Assembly (NCBI GenBank): GCA_964571595.1
Contig: CAZNCJ010000028.1
Coordinates: 1-28,347, forward strand
Direction of reading: 5' to 3'
DNA from: CALCKU01 sp964571595
GTDB taxonomy: Bacteria; Pseudomonadota; Alphaproteobacteria; Caulobacterales; Maricaulaceae
Length of the DNA: 28,347 nucleotides
Position numbers and translations under genes: made by a program. The notes below the pieces were generated by a model. It was not told the origin of the DNA. It saw only the letters and a list, made by a program, of their open reading frames with translations, and searched no databases. Of the stretch, positions 7,384-15,038 are shown in pieces. Position 1 is the stretch's first letter. Each line of letters begins with the position of its first letter.

Positions 7384-8049
7384 ATGGCTGCTACCAAAAC
7401 TGAAACACGGGGACGCAAAAGGCTTCTGACCGAGACAGACATTTTAGATATGGCTGTTGATATGGGGCTTGAAGAGCTGACTATGACACGTCTGGCCAAT
7501 GCGTTAAATGTAGGCACAGCCACTCTCTATCAATATTTTACCAATAGGCGCGAGCTTTTACGGGCGGCGGCAGTGCATTCTTTGTCACTGGGTCGGTTTC
7601 AATTTCCAGAAGATACAGGGCAGTCGTGGGAAGAGCTTGCGCGTGAATACGCACAAAAGACACGCCTGCTCTTATCTGAAAACCCGTCTTTCATTCATAA
7701 CATGCAAATAACCGAATATGGCTTTGAAGTGCATTTCGAGCTTTCGGAGCGTTTCGTTGCCTCAATGAAGTCGCGCGGTTTCTCTTCCGAGAACGGTATG
7801 AAGCTCTACCATCTTATGGCTATGGCCGGTTCCGTAGGCGCGATAGAGCTTGTCCGTTATCAGGACTTCGAAACACGACAGGAGTCGGTCTCTGAATTCG
7901 CCGAGCGTTTATTTAAGCCGCACGGCGCAGAAAAATATCCGCATGTATCGGAAGGCTTTGCGGTTCTGACATATGGCCCGGATGAAAAATTTAACATGAT
8001 GCTCGAATGTATTTTTAGCAAATTTCGAGCTGAGACAGCTAAGACGTAG
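7384..8049 (+). CDS. TetR/AcrR-family transcriptional regulator
   Basis: A 221-residue protein from the ATG at 7384. An in-frame TTG at 7378 has a slightly better placed GGA upstream (7369-7371), so the start is uncertain by two residues. The N-terminal third is a TetR helix-turn-helix: ILDMAVDMGLEELTMTRLA, then NALNVGTATLYQYFTNRRELL with the recognition-helix pattern GTATLYQYF. The rest would be the ligand pocket and carries no family-specific motif that I recognise. It is first in an operon with P450 (nine bases on), Rieske oxygenase and SDR, and lies opposite the methyltransferase. Repeated palindromic elements at three promoters suggest that it represses these genes until a steroid or CoA ligand binds. 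The ligand is not predictable. Confidence 0.9.
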   Translation: MAATKTETRGRKRLLTETDILDMAVDMGLEELTMTRLANALNVGTATLYQYFTNRRELLRAAAVHSLSLGRFQFPEDTGQSWEELAREYAQKTRLLLSENPSFIHNMQITEYGFEVHFELSERFVASMKSRGFSSENGMKLYHLMAMAGSVGAIELVRYQDFETRQESVSEFAERLFKPHGAEKYPHVSEGFAVLTYGPDEKFNMMLECIFSKFRAETAKT

Positions 8050-8052
8050 GAG
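8048..8052 (+). promoter_or_regulatory. Ribosome binding site fixing the P450 GTG start
   Basis: AGGAG overlaps the TetR stop codon and lies six bases before GTG at 8059. No ATG with a ribosome site is available nearby, which supports the GTG start and translational coupling to the TetR gene. Confidence 0.7.
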
Positions 8053-8058
8053 ATTATT

Positions 8059-9462
8059 GTGGTCGCGACGCTGGATGAAAAGCCCTTAAAAAACGCTGCG
8101 CCAAATGCATCTAAAATACCGTTTTTAGGCAATACGTTGGAAATGGCGAAAGACCCGGCGGCCTTCTTTGTACGCTGTTACAAGGATTACGGACCCGTTT
8201 ATAAGGTTAAGGTCTTTGGGCGTTCGCAATATGTCATTGCCGGTACCGAAGCTGCAAAGTTTATGTCGACCCGCGCGGGGCGTGAAGGGCTACGGTCAAA
8301 AGAGTTCTGGGATGATTTTGTCAATCATTTCGGTGCCTCGAAATCGCTTACACAAATAGATGGGGCGGATCATCGCCGGTTGCGACAGATTATGCGGGCG
8401 GGATTTTCACGCGAGGCCGCAGCGGGTCAATATCACCGGCTCACTCATTTTACAGATGCGTCCTTGAAGCGGGATTGGGAGGTGGGTACGACAATACCCG
8501 TGCTGGAAGCCTATCAGTTTATGATTGTACAAATCATTGGCGAGTTGATGAGCGGGGAAGCTCCGCTTGATTATGTTAAAGACATACGGACAAATATCCT
8601 TTTTCTCCTCAACGTACTGGTCGCCCGTGTGCAGCCAAAATTTTTCCTAAAGTCCAAACGATTTAAAAAAGCGGCCAAGCGTGTGGACGAACTCGGTGAG
8701 AAAATGGTGGCGCAGTTCACTGAATATGCCGAGTCTGGCATGCTGCCAAAAAATCTGCTTGGCGATATTATGCGCGCCCATATAGATGATCCTGAATTTG
8801 TCCAAAAACGCGATCTTGCCCTTTTATTGACGGGCCCCTATGTCGCAGGCCTTGATACTGTCGCCAATACTGTGGCCGGCGCGACTTACGGTATTTTGAA
8901 AACCCCCGGTGTGCTCGAAAAAGTCCAAGCCGAGGCTGATGCGCTCTATCAAAAAGAAACAGTTACAGAAGCTGATATTCGCGGCCTGACTTATATTCAG
9001 GGATGTCTCAAAGAGGCCATGCGCTTATGGCCTGTCGCTGTGGCGCAAATGCGTACAACCAATCACGACATTGAGTTTGAGGGACACATTATCCCCAAAG
9101 ACGAGATGATTTTAATCGGGACATCTGTGCCGCATTATTTGGAAGAGTATTTTCCTGAACCTGATAAATATGACCCAGAGCGTTATAATGAAGAGCGCAA
9201 AGAGCATATGAAACCGGGTGCTTATGCCCCCTTTGGGCGCGGCCCGCATACATGTCTGGGCCAAAACTTGGCCGAAGTACTTATGGGCGTAATCATTTCC
9301 CGCGTTTTCCACAGAATGGATTTATCCCTGATAAGTCCCGATTATGAACTTAAAACTAAATCTTTTCCGACCCCCGGCCCAGCCGTGAGTTTTAAAATCA
9401 ATGTTGACGGAGAGCGTCATCCGGAAAAACCGCTTAAAGCCGAAATATTAGAAGGAGAGTGA
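8059..9462 (+). CDS. Cytochrome P450 monooxygenase
   Basis: A 467-residue soluble P450 with no N-terminal membrane anchor. It starts with GTG. All core motifs are present: the I-helix oxygen-activation site AGLDT (263-267), the K-helix E319-x-x-R322 in KEAMRLWP, PERY (373-376), and the heme loop FGRGPHTCLG with Cys399 as iron ligand. It should need a ferredoxin and a reductase. A reductase is encoded at 17431, but no ferredoxin gene is in the window. It is joined to the Rieske gene with a single base between stop and ATG. In context it probably hydroxylates a steroid ring or side chain. The I-helix AGLDT differs from the AGQHT type of CYP51, so a sterol 14-demethylase is unlikely. The subfamily cannot be assigned from inspection. 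Confidence 0.93.
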   Translation: MVATLDEKPLKNAAPNASKIPFLGNTLEMAKDPAAFFVRCYKDYGPVYKVKVFGRSQYVIAGTEAAKFMSTRAGREGLRSKEFWDDFVNHFGASKSLTQIDGADHRRLRQIMRAGFSREAAAGQYHRLTHFTDASLKRDWEVGTTIPVLEAYQFMIVQIIGELMSGEAPLDYVKDIRTNILFLLNVLVARVQPKFFLKSKRFKKAAKRVDELGEKMVAQFTEYAESGMLPKNLLGDIMRAHIDDPEFVQKRDLALLLTGPYVAGLDTVANTVAGATYGILKTPGVLEKVQAEADALYQKETVTEADIRGLTYIQGCLKEAMRLWPVAVAQMRTTNHDIEFEGHIIPKDEMILIGTSVPHYLEEYFPEPDKYDPERYNEERKEHMKPGAYAPFGRGPHTCLGQNLAEVLMGVIISRVFHRMDLSLISPDYELKTKSFPTPGPAVSFKINVDGERHPEKPLKAEILEGE

Positions 9463-9463
9463 T

Positions 9464-10486
9464 ATGAACGCACCGGTAAATCCTGAACACATTCAGACAG
9501 GAGATGAGCTCGAACGTTGCCCATTTCCAATTCCTTATGGCTGGTATTGTGTCCAGTTTTCGCATGAAATATCCGAAGGTGAAATCAAGATAGAAAAAGT
9601 CTTTGGCAAGGAATGGGTTATGTTTCGCGGCGAAGACGGTAAAGTCGGCATGACTGACCCGTATTGCCCTCATCTTGGGGCCCATCTTGGACACGGCGGC
9701 ACAGTACAGGGCGACAATATTCGCTGTCCTTTCCACCACTGGGAATTTGACACGGAAGGTTGGTGTAAGAAAATACCCTATGGCAAGGTTATGCCGGGTG
9801 TGTGCCGCAAAAAACCTGTCTTACAAGCTCTGCCCGTGATTGAAAAATACGGTGCAATTTGGGCGTGGTATCACCCAGAAGGTGATGAGCCGAAATGGGA
9901 AATCCCGGATTATGAGGAGTTTGAAAACCCTGAGGATCATGTCGAAACCAAATTCCATTCTTGGGATATTGGGACATGTATTCAAGAAATGGGTGAGAAC
10001 TCGGTTGATACGCCGCATCTAAAGTTCTTACACGGCGCACCGATTATTCCTGATGTGGAAGCGCGGGCAGACGGCCATATTTGGCATTATGATATTATGA
10101 GCGGATATATTGTCGGGGCCAGTCAAGGTCCAGGCCTTGCGCCCAACTGGCACGCCAAAGGCGATGTGAAAATGTTGATGTTTGCTATGCCGACACCTGT
10201 TGATGAAGAAATGTCGCGTGTGCGCATGATGTTTACATGGAAGAAATATCCTGAAGGCTCTGAAGAGGCCCAGACCGCGCATCATCTTTACGTGCATTCT
10301 ATCGGTGAAGCCGAAGGGGAAGACTCCGCCGGTTTTGAATCTGTTGATCTGATTGTTTGGGATAATAAGAAATATCGTCCCAAGCCCTTATTGTGTGATG
10401 GTGACGGGCCTATTCTGGCATGGCGTAAATATTTCCGCCAATTTTATGTCGGGCTTGATGAAAACGATCCTCGTATCGCCATGTAA
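9464..10486 (+). CDS. Rieske non-heme iron oxygenase, KshA / DAF-36 (Neverland)-like
   Basis: A 340-residue oxygenase component. The Rieske [2Fe-2S] ligands form an exact C-x-H-x17-C-x2-H: Cys68, His70, Cys88, His91. The mononuclear iron site is Asp182-x2-His185-x4-His190 in ENSVDTPHLKFLH, with Asp314 in CDGDGP as likely third ligand. The C-terminal block (NKKY, then DGDGPILAWRKYFRQFY) resembles 3-ketosteroid 9-alpha-hydroxylase KshA and the cholesterol 7-desaturases DAF-36/Neverland rather than aromatic-ring dioxygenases. The ENSVD-H-LKFLH site looks nearer to DAF-36 than to KshA. It acts with an external reductase and ferredoxin. GGAG in AAGGAGAGTGAT sets the ATG one base after the P450 stop. 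Steroid hydroxylation or desaturation is the best reading; the position attacked is unknown. Confidence 0.88.
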   Translation: MNAPVNPEHIQTGDELERCPFPIPYGWYCVQFSHEISEGEIKIEKVFGKEWVMFRGEDGKVGMTDPYCPHLGAHLGHGGTVQGDNIRCPFHHWEFDTEGWCKKIPYGKVMPGVCRKKPVLQALPVIEKYGAIWAWYHPEGDEPKWEIPDYEEFENPEDHVETKFHSWDIGTCIQEMGENSVDTPHLKFLHGAPIIPDVEARADGHIWHYDIMSGYIVGASQGPGLAPNWHAKGDVKMLMFAMPTPVDEEMSRVRMMFTWKKYPEGSEEAQTAHHLYVHSIGEAEGEDSAGFESVDLIVWDNKKYRPKPLLCDGDGPILAWRKYFRQFYVGLDENDPRIAM

Positions 10487-10521
10487 TGAGGCGGCTTTGC
10501 CTAATTTTATAAAGGGACGTC

Positions 10522-11310
10522 ATGTCACAATTAAAAAATAAAGTCGTCATCATAACGGGGGCTGCGCGCGGCATGGGCGAGGCTACGGCGCGTCTCTTTG
10601 CCAGTGAAGGCGCGAAATTGGCGCTCGGCGATGTGTCTGAGGATGCCGGCCAAGCTGTTGCCAAGGATGTAGGTAAAGATTGTTTCTTTCAAAAATTGGA
10701 TGTTTCCTCCGATGAAAACTGGGCGGAATTTGTCAAAGCGACGATCGAGAAATATGGCCGTATAGATGGCTTGGTCAATAATGCAGGCCTCGTGCATTTC
10801 ACGCCGATTGAACATTTCAACCCAGATGATGCAACCCGCGTCTTAGGCGTAAATACGGTCGGGCCAATGCTCGGTATAAAACATGTCGCCCCGCATATGA
10901 AATCGACTGGGCAGGGCTCTATCGTCAATATTAGTTCAGTTGACGGTCTGCGGGGATGTAATGGGCTAACGCTTTATACGGCGAGTAAATGGGCATTGCG
11001 GGGCTTGACGAAATCATTAGCCTTTGAGCTGGGTACGTCGGGTATTCGTGTGAATTCCGTACATCCGGGCGGGGTGGATACGCCTATGGGGAATTCGCGC
11101 AACCTTCCGCCAGATCAGTTGAATATGGCGTTTAGGCGCGCACCCTTGCAGCGTATTGGCCAACCCGACGAAATCGCCAATGCCTCTTTGTTTTTGATCA
11201 GTGATGCTGCAAGTTATATTACAGGCGCGGAGCTGGCCGTAGATGGTGGTTGGAGTGCGGGTTATTTTCAACCCGTCTTACCGGGTGCGCCAGAAGGTCT
11301 GCCGCCATAA
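10522..11310 (+). CDS. SDR, 3-alpha/20-beta-hydroxysteroid dehydrogenase-like
   Basis: A 262-residue classical SDR with TGAARGMG (12-19), Asp37 at the end of the second strand (favouring NAD over NADP), NNAG (86-89), Asn111, Ser139 and Tyr152-x3-Lys156. The stretches ISSVDGLRG and SKWALRGLTKSLAFEL, then GIRVNSVHPG, resemble Streptomyces 3-alpha,20-beta-HSD and mycobacterial Rv2002. This supports oxidation or reduction of a steroid hydroxyl or keto group. It is the last gene of the TetR-P450-Rieske operon, 35 bases after the Rieske stop with GGGA before the ATG. Its stop codon directly abuts the stop of the convergent SDR at 11311. Confidence 0.9.
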   Translation: MSQLKNKVVIITGAARGMGEATARLFASEGAKLALGDVSEDAGQAVAKDVGKDCFFQKLDVSSDENWAEFVKATIEKYGRIDGLVNNAGLVHFTPIEHFNPDDATRVLGVNTVGPMLGIKHVAPHMKSTGQGSIVNISSVDGLRGCNGLTLYTASKWALRGLTKSLAFELGTSGIRVNSVHPGGVDTPMGNSRNLPPDQLNMAFRRAPLQRIGQPDEIANASLFLISDAASYITGAELAVDGGWSAGYFQPVLPGAPEGLPP

Positions 11311-12084
11311 TTACAATCCATATCCACCTGAGACGGATATTTGTTGGCCCGTAATATATCCGGCTTTGTTTGAAGCCAGAAAAATAGTGGCTTGCGCGAT
11401 CTCTTCGGGTTGCCCCCATCTTTTGAGCGCGAGGTTTTCCTGTACCTCTTTAACCCAGTTTTCGTCAAACACGCCTTGCTTGGTGAGTTCTAAGAACATA
11501 CCTGCCTCTATCACACCTAGCAGAACGCTATTGGCGCGTATGTTATGAACACCTTCCTCACGCGCTATGCCTTTGATCAGGCTTTCATTCGCGGCCTTTG
11601 GCGAGACGGATAAGACGTCTTTGGGCGGGAAGGCCGTGTCACCAGCCGAGCCAAGATGCACGAATGAGCCGCCACCTTGGGTGCGCATATGCGGAATGAG
11701 GGATGTGGTCGCATCGTAAAACCCATTGACTTCGACATTGATAGCCTTGTGCCATTGCGCGCGTGTTGACTCAGCTATTAAGACTTGTTCAGCCAACGGG
11801 CCAGCACCCCAAACCATTGTGTGAATGCGCCCGTGACGAGCAATAGCCTCCTTAATGGCTGTGCTAAGGGTTGCGAAATCCGTGACATCGCATTGATGCA
11901 GGCTGACTTTGCGGCCTATTTTTTCAATGTCTTTTGCCAGTTGTTTAGCCGCGTCTTCTTTGGAATGCCACATAAGGGCAATGTTACTTCCAGCCTTTGC
12001 AAACTCATAGGCGACGGTTTTACCCACTCCGCCTGTCGCGCCGAAAATCAGGGTTGCACCTTTTGGAAATAATGCGTTAGTCAT
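11311..12084 (-). CDS. Divergent SDR protein without the catalytic tyrosine
   Basis: A 257-residue protein from the ATG at 12084, preceded by GAGG (12096-12093). An upstream in-frame TTG would run into the sulfotransferase gene and is less likely. The Rossmann glycine motif is intact (FGATGGVG, 14-21) and the ending ITGQQISVSGGYG is SDR-like, but the active site is not. NNAG is replaced by WGAG (92-95), and in the helix with Lys163 the residue four positions earlier, where tyrosine is expected, is Ser159. Ser146 is kept with normal spacing of 13. The protein may bind nucleotide without standard dehydrogenase activity, or use altered chemistry. It lies ten bases downstream of the sulfotransferase gene, presumably in one operon. 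Confidence 0.85.
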   Translation of the reverse strand: MTNALFPKGATLIFGATGGVGKTVAYEFAKAGSNIALMWHSKEDAAKQLAKDIEKIGRKVSLHQCDVTDFATLSTAIKEAIARHGRIHTMVWGAGPLAEQVLIAESTRAQWHKAINVEVNGFYDATTSLIPHMRTQGGGSFVHLGSAGDTAFPPKDVLSVSPKAANESLIKGIAREEGVHNIRANSVLLGVIEAGMFLELTKQGVFDENWVKEVQENLALKRWGQPEEIAQATIFLASNKAGYITGQQISVSGGYGL

Positions 12085-12094
12085 AAGTCGCGCC

Positions 12095-13249
12095 TCATAG
12101 CGATTGAACAAAAGATATATAGCCGGAATAATGGGCGGTTATTTGCTCGGCTGTTAAGCCAAAATCTGAAAGCGTATATTTATGCGGCGCGCGATGTTCG
12201 CGCTTATTGGCTTCTATCCAATCCCCCATACCTGCTTTGATTTTTGCATCTTGTTTTATGCCTATGACATCCAAGACGCAGAGGGCCTGCTTAATAGGAT
12301 CCTCTAAAAGGTCTTCATAGTGAATGTCTATAAATCGTTTTGGGTCGACCTTTTTACGGGCGCTCATATAGCTCTCTAGCCAGGCGGCGAGCCTATCATG
12401 CCAATAGCTTCCGATAATCGGATTTGTAATATCCTGACTGCCGAGGCGGTAAAGACTTGCCATCATAGAGCAATATGAGGGGACAGTTTTAACAGGATCA
12501 CGATGGGTCATGACAATCTGTGCTTCGGGGAAAATATCCAGAACGGTTTGCATGGCCATAAGGTGTCCGGGTGTTTTCAGAACCCAGCTTTTCCCGGCTC
12601 TGGATTTGTCTTGCCATTGTAAGGATTGTAATATGGTGATGAGGTCTTCATAGGCTGGGCGCGGATCTTGCGTGCTCAACCAATTTGCATAATCTGGCAC
12701 ATAATATGTGCTCTCAATCATGGAGCTTGAGAAAAGCTGACCTAGAATTATGACTTCTTCATCGGGCTGCTCAATACTCATGGGGTGGATGGACATAAGC
12801 TCCGGTATGGCGTCGAGCATATAATTCAATATAGCTTTTGCTGCCTCGATGCGTGGCTCGGGATTGCCCGGACTTTCTTCGCCGATTGGCACATAGTTCT
12901 GGGCTTCATACCACTTAAGCGCAGTTAATTCGGGCGCAGAGGCGAGCATACGGTGAAACATAGTGCTGCCAGTACGCGGCAATCCTGACAGCACGGCTTT
13001 AACGGATATTTCCTCGTCGAGAATTTCAGGGTGGGATTTAATGAGATTGATGTGTTTAAGTCGTTTTACCAATGATGACACAATCATTGTCTGGGCGCCG
13101 TAAACTCCGGCTTCGTTAAGGCGGGCTTGCGCGTTTAAACTTTTAATCAGAACATCAATATGATCAGAAAACCAAAGATCGCCAAAATCGTGCAATCCGC
13201 TTTGTTCGCGCGCGTTTGCGATTAATGTATCTTTATCAGCGATAGTCAT
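12095..13249 (-). CDS. PAPS-dependent sulfotransferase family protein
   Basis: A 384-residue protein of the Sulfotransfer_3 type. The 5'-phosphosulfate loop SGLPRTGST lies at 88-96. A 3'-phosphate-binding segment is MTHRDPVKTVPSYCS, with His249-Arg250-Asp251. WVLKTPGHL precedes it, as usual for this bacterial group. The family transfers sulfate from PAPS to hydroxyls or amines, though several bacterial members next to steroid or lipid genes have no proven substrate. GAGAGG in the leader supports the ATG at 13249. It is the first gene of a two-gene minus-strand operon with the divergent SDR. Sulfation of a sterol hydroxyl would fit the context, but this is a guess. Confidence 0.87.
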   Translation of the reverse strand: MTIADKDTLIANAREQSGLHDFGDLWFSDHIDVLIKSLNAQARLNEAGVYGAQTMIVSSLVKRLKHINLIKSHPEILDEEISVKAVLSGLPRTGSTMFHRMLASAPELTALKWYEAQNYVPIGEESPGNPEPRIEAAKAILNYMLDAIPELMSIHPMSIEQPDEEVIILGQLFSSSMIESTYYVPDYANWLSTQDPRPAYEDLITILQSLQWQDKSRAGKSWVLKTPGHLMAMQTVLDIFPEAQIVMTHRDPVKTVPSYCSMMASLYRLGSQDITNPIIGSYWHDRLAAWLESYMSARKKVDPKRFIDIHYEDLLEDPIKQALCVLDVIGIKQDAKIKAGMGDWIEANKREHRAPHKYTLSDFGLTAEQITAHYSGYISFVQSL

Positions 13250-13360
13250 AGAAAACCTCTCTGTGGTTTGAAGTGTGGCGCAAATCGAGACTGAAAATCA
13301 ATTCAAATTTTTTAAAATTAGGGATATAACTTACATTCAATCTGTGCTTTATGGGCCCTT

Positions 13361-13741
13361 ATGTTAAGAGGGATTCATCGCACCATTGTGAGCGGGCTAT
13401 TGGCCTTTGCTATATTGCTGCCTGCAATTTCGCAAATTGTCTATAAGAATAAGGCGGCCCAGTTCTTCTGCGCGCCGACGGGACAGCTTTCAACTGAGGC
13501 TGCGTTAGCAGTAAAACAGATAGGTGAGTTGTTAAACCTAGCTGACGAGGGATCGCAGACTAATTCTAAGCATTGCGAAGACTGTGTGCTAACCCTCGCA
13601 ACTAATGTTGAGCCTCGCTTTTATAAAGCCCGGACATTTTTTGGAGCCAAAACTTCTTATAATGCGGCCTTGTCTTGCGGTCGGTTCTATTTTGCGCATG
13701 GCCCGCCTTTGGGCTCTCGCGCACCGCCAGTCTCTGTCTAA
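13361..13741 (+). CDS. DUF2946-like small exported or membrane protein
   Basis: A 126-residue protein with a hydrophobic segment at about 9-27 (a signal peptide or single anchor). The remainder has few conserved features: Cys37, HCEDC (71-75), Cys106 and a C-terminal AHGPPLGSRAPP resembling the RGPP ending of DUF2946. The Cys/His pairs could bind metal. No ribosome site is obvious. It is followed after 87 bases by the methionine-rich barrel gene, the arrangement commonly seen near copper-handling genes. The function is unknown. The DUF2946 label rests on overall layout and the PP ending, not on a computed match. Confidence 0.65.
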   Translation: MLRGIHRTIVSGLLAFAILLPAISQIVYKNKAAQFFCAPTGQLSTEAALAVKQIGELLNLADEGSQTNSKHCEDCVLTLATNVEPRFYKARTFFGAKTSYNAALSCGRFYFAHGPPLGSRAPPVSV

Positions 13742-13828
13742 AACCCGTCTTAAACGGGATTATCTTCTTTTAGTGAACACAAGCGATGGCCCTATGGTTC
13801 ATCGGACAATTTAGTACAGAGTAAAACA

Positions 13829-14923
13829 ATGTTTAAAAAAACTTTATTTGCGAGCTTGCTCGCGACCAGCCTGCATATGGACTTAACAGCCTTTGCCCAT
13901 GAAAATGACGGCGGAAATGTTACATATGCCACCGATCATGCCCCTATTGGTGTGATGGCCGATCACCGCCATAAAAAAGGTGAGGTGATGCTATCCTATC
14001 GTTACATGAATATGAATATGGATGGCAGCCGTATCGGCACAAATTCAATAAGCCCTGAGGAAACAGCGACATCGGTTGCTAATCCGTTTTTTGGAACCCC
14101 CGGACAACCTCCGACATTACGGGTCGTGCCGACAAATATGACAATGCAAATGCATATGGCTGGCATGATGTACGGGCTGACTGACCGTATAACATTGGTG
14201 GGTATGGCCAGTTATGTCGACAAGGAAATGGACCATGTGACATTCCAGGGCGGGATGGGCACAAATGTCCTTGGCGAGTTTACAACCCGCTCATCTGGAT
14301 TTGGCGATACTACGGTCGGCGCTATTATTGGTCTGGATGATGGTAAGAAAGCTCATCGCCAAATCAATATGGGCGTGGCGTTTTCGCTCCCAACAGGCTC
14401 TATAAGTGAGACGGATCAAATTTTGACTCCGACAGGGGCAACGCCAAGTCCGAGATTGCCATATCCTATGCAGCTCGGATCTGGCTCATTTGATTTCAAA
14501 CCTTCATTTACGGCTTTTGATCGAAACGGAAAGTGGAGCTATGGCGGACAAGCAAATGCAAATATTCGTCTTGAGCGCAATAGTGCTGATTATGCCTTTG
14601 GTGATATATATGAAGCCACGACGTGGTTGTCTTATGAAGCGCAGCCTTGGATTTCATTTTCAGGCCGCATAAAGGGGCGCACTCAAGGCAGTATACGCGG
14701 GCAAGATGCCTTGATCGTCGCCCCGGTTCAAACCGCTGATCCGGATAATCAAGGCGGTGATACGCTTGAAGTCTTGGGCGGTATAAATCTGGCCGCATCA
14801 AAGGGATTACTGAAAGGCCATCGTTTGGCATTCGAATTTGGACTGCCTTTATATCGTAATCTCAATGGTCCTCAGCTTGAAACTGATTCAATGTTTACGA
14901 TTGGGTGGCAAAAAGCCTTTTAG
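13829..14923 (+). CDS. Outer-membrane beta-barrel 'transporter' protein, methionine/histidine rich
   Basis: A 364-residue protein with a signal peptide (about 1-23, ending AFA) and a C-terminal aromatic residue (WQKAF) typical of outer-membrane barrels. The mature N-terminus has APIGVMADHRHKKGE, followed by SYRYMNMNMDG (Met60, 62, 64). A second cluster has Met104, 106, 108 and 110, His109, and Met113-114. This family is usually annotated as a MetA-pathway phenol transporter, but the M-x-M-x-M clusters and the DUF2946-like neighbour point to copper or another soft metal. It probably forms an operon with the preceding gene and ends at an inverted repeat. Direct evidence for transport is absent. 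Confidence 0.75.
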   Translation: MFKKTLFASLLATSLHMDLTAFAHENDGGNVTYATDHAPIGVMADHRHKKGEVMLSYRYMNMNMDGSRIGTNSISPEETATSVANPFFGTPGQPPTLRVVPTNMTMQMHMAGMMYGLTDRITLVGMASYVDKEMDHVTFQGGMGTNVLGEFTTRSSGFGDTTVGAIIGLDDGKKAHRQINMGVAFSLPTGSISETDQILTPTGATPSPRLPYPMQLGSGSFDFKPSFTAFDRNGKWSYGGQANANIRLERNSADYAFGDIYEATTWLSYEAQPWISFSGRIKGRTQGSIRGQDALIVAPVQTADPDNQGGDTLEVLGGINLAASKGLLKGHRLAFEFGLPLYRNLNGPQLETDSMFTIGWQKAF

Positions 14924-14942
14924 CTTGTTTTAACAGTTTAAT

Positions 14943-14990
14943 ATGAGTGCGTAATTTATCTCTGTATATTTTACGCACTCATCACATTTT
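14943..14990 (+). terminator. Inverted repeat, probable terminator after the barrel gene
   Basis: ATGAGTGCGTAA (14943-14954) and TTACGCACTCAT (14971-14982) form a perfect 12-base stem with a 16-base loop, and a short T-run follows at 14987-14991. The loop is long and the stem is followed by CACA before the Ts, so it could instead be an operator. It lies just upstream of the TATAAT at 15006. Confidence 0.5.
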
Positions 14991-15005
14991 TATAGAATTC
15001 TCTGT

Positions 15006-15011
15006 TATAAT
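15006..15011 (+). promoter_or_regulatory. Candidate -10 element for the SDR-DUF1214-reductase operon
   Basis: TATAAT matches the -10 consensus exactly and lies between the inverted repeat and the first gene of the operon. No good -35 is visible at 16-18 bases. A start about seven bases downstream would leave almost no leader before the ATG at 15021, or about 20 bases before that at 15039. Confidence 0.35.
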
Positions 15012-15038
15012 CAGAGTTTAATGTGCTATATTTTATGC

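Noticed and set aside
8059..9462. P450 as a CYP51 sterol 14-demethylase
   Set aside because: The I-helix reads AGLDT, not the AGQHT/S type of CYP51, and no CYP51 signature was seen.
12085..12111. TTG-initiated N-terminal extension of the Tyr-less SDR
   Set aside because: It overlaps the sulfotransferase end, and the ATG at 12084 has a properly spaced GAGG.
14508..14831. 107-codon minus-strand frame within the barrel gene
   Set aside because: Antisense to a coding frame with signal peptide and barrel ending; no motif or ribosome site.
13829..14923. Barrel protein as a phenol or steroid transporter
   Set aside because: The family label exists, but methionine clusters and the DUF2946-like neighbour favour a metal role; kept only as an alternative.
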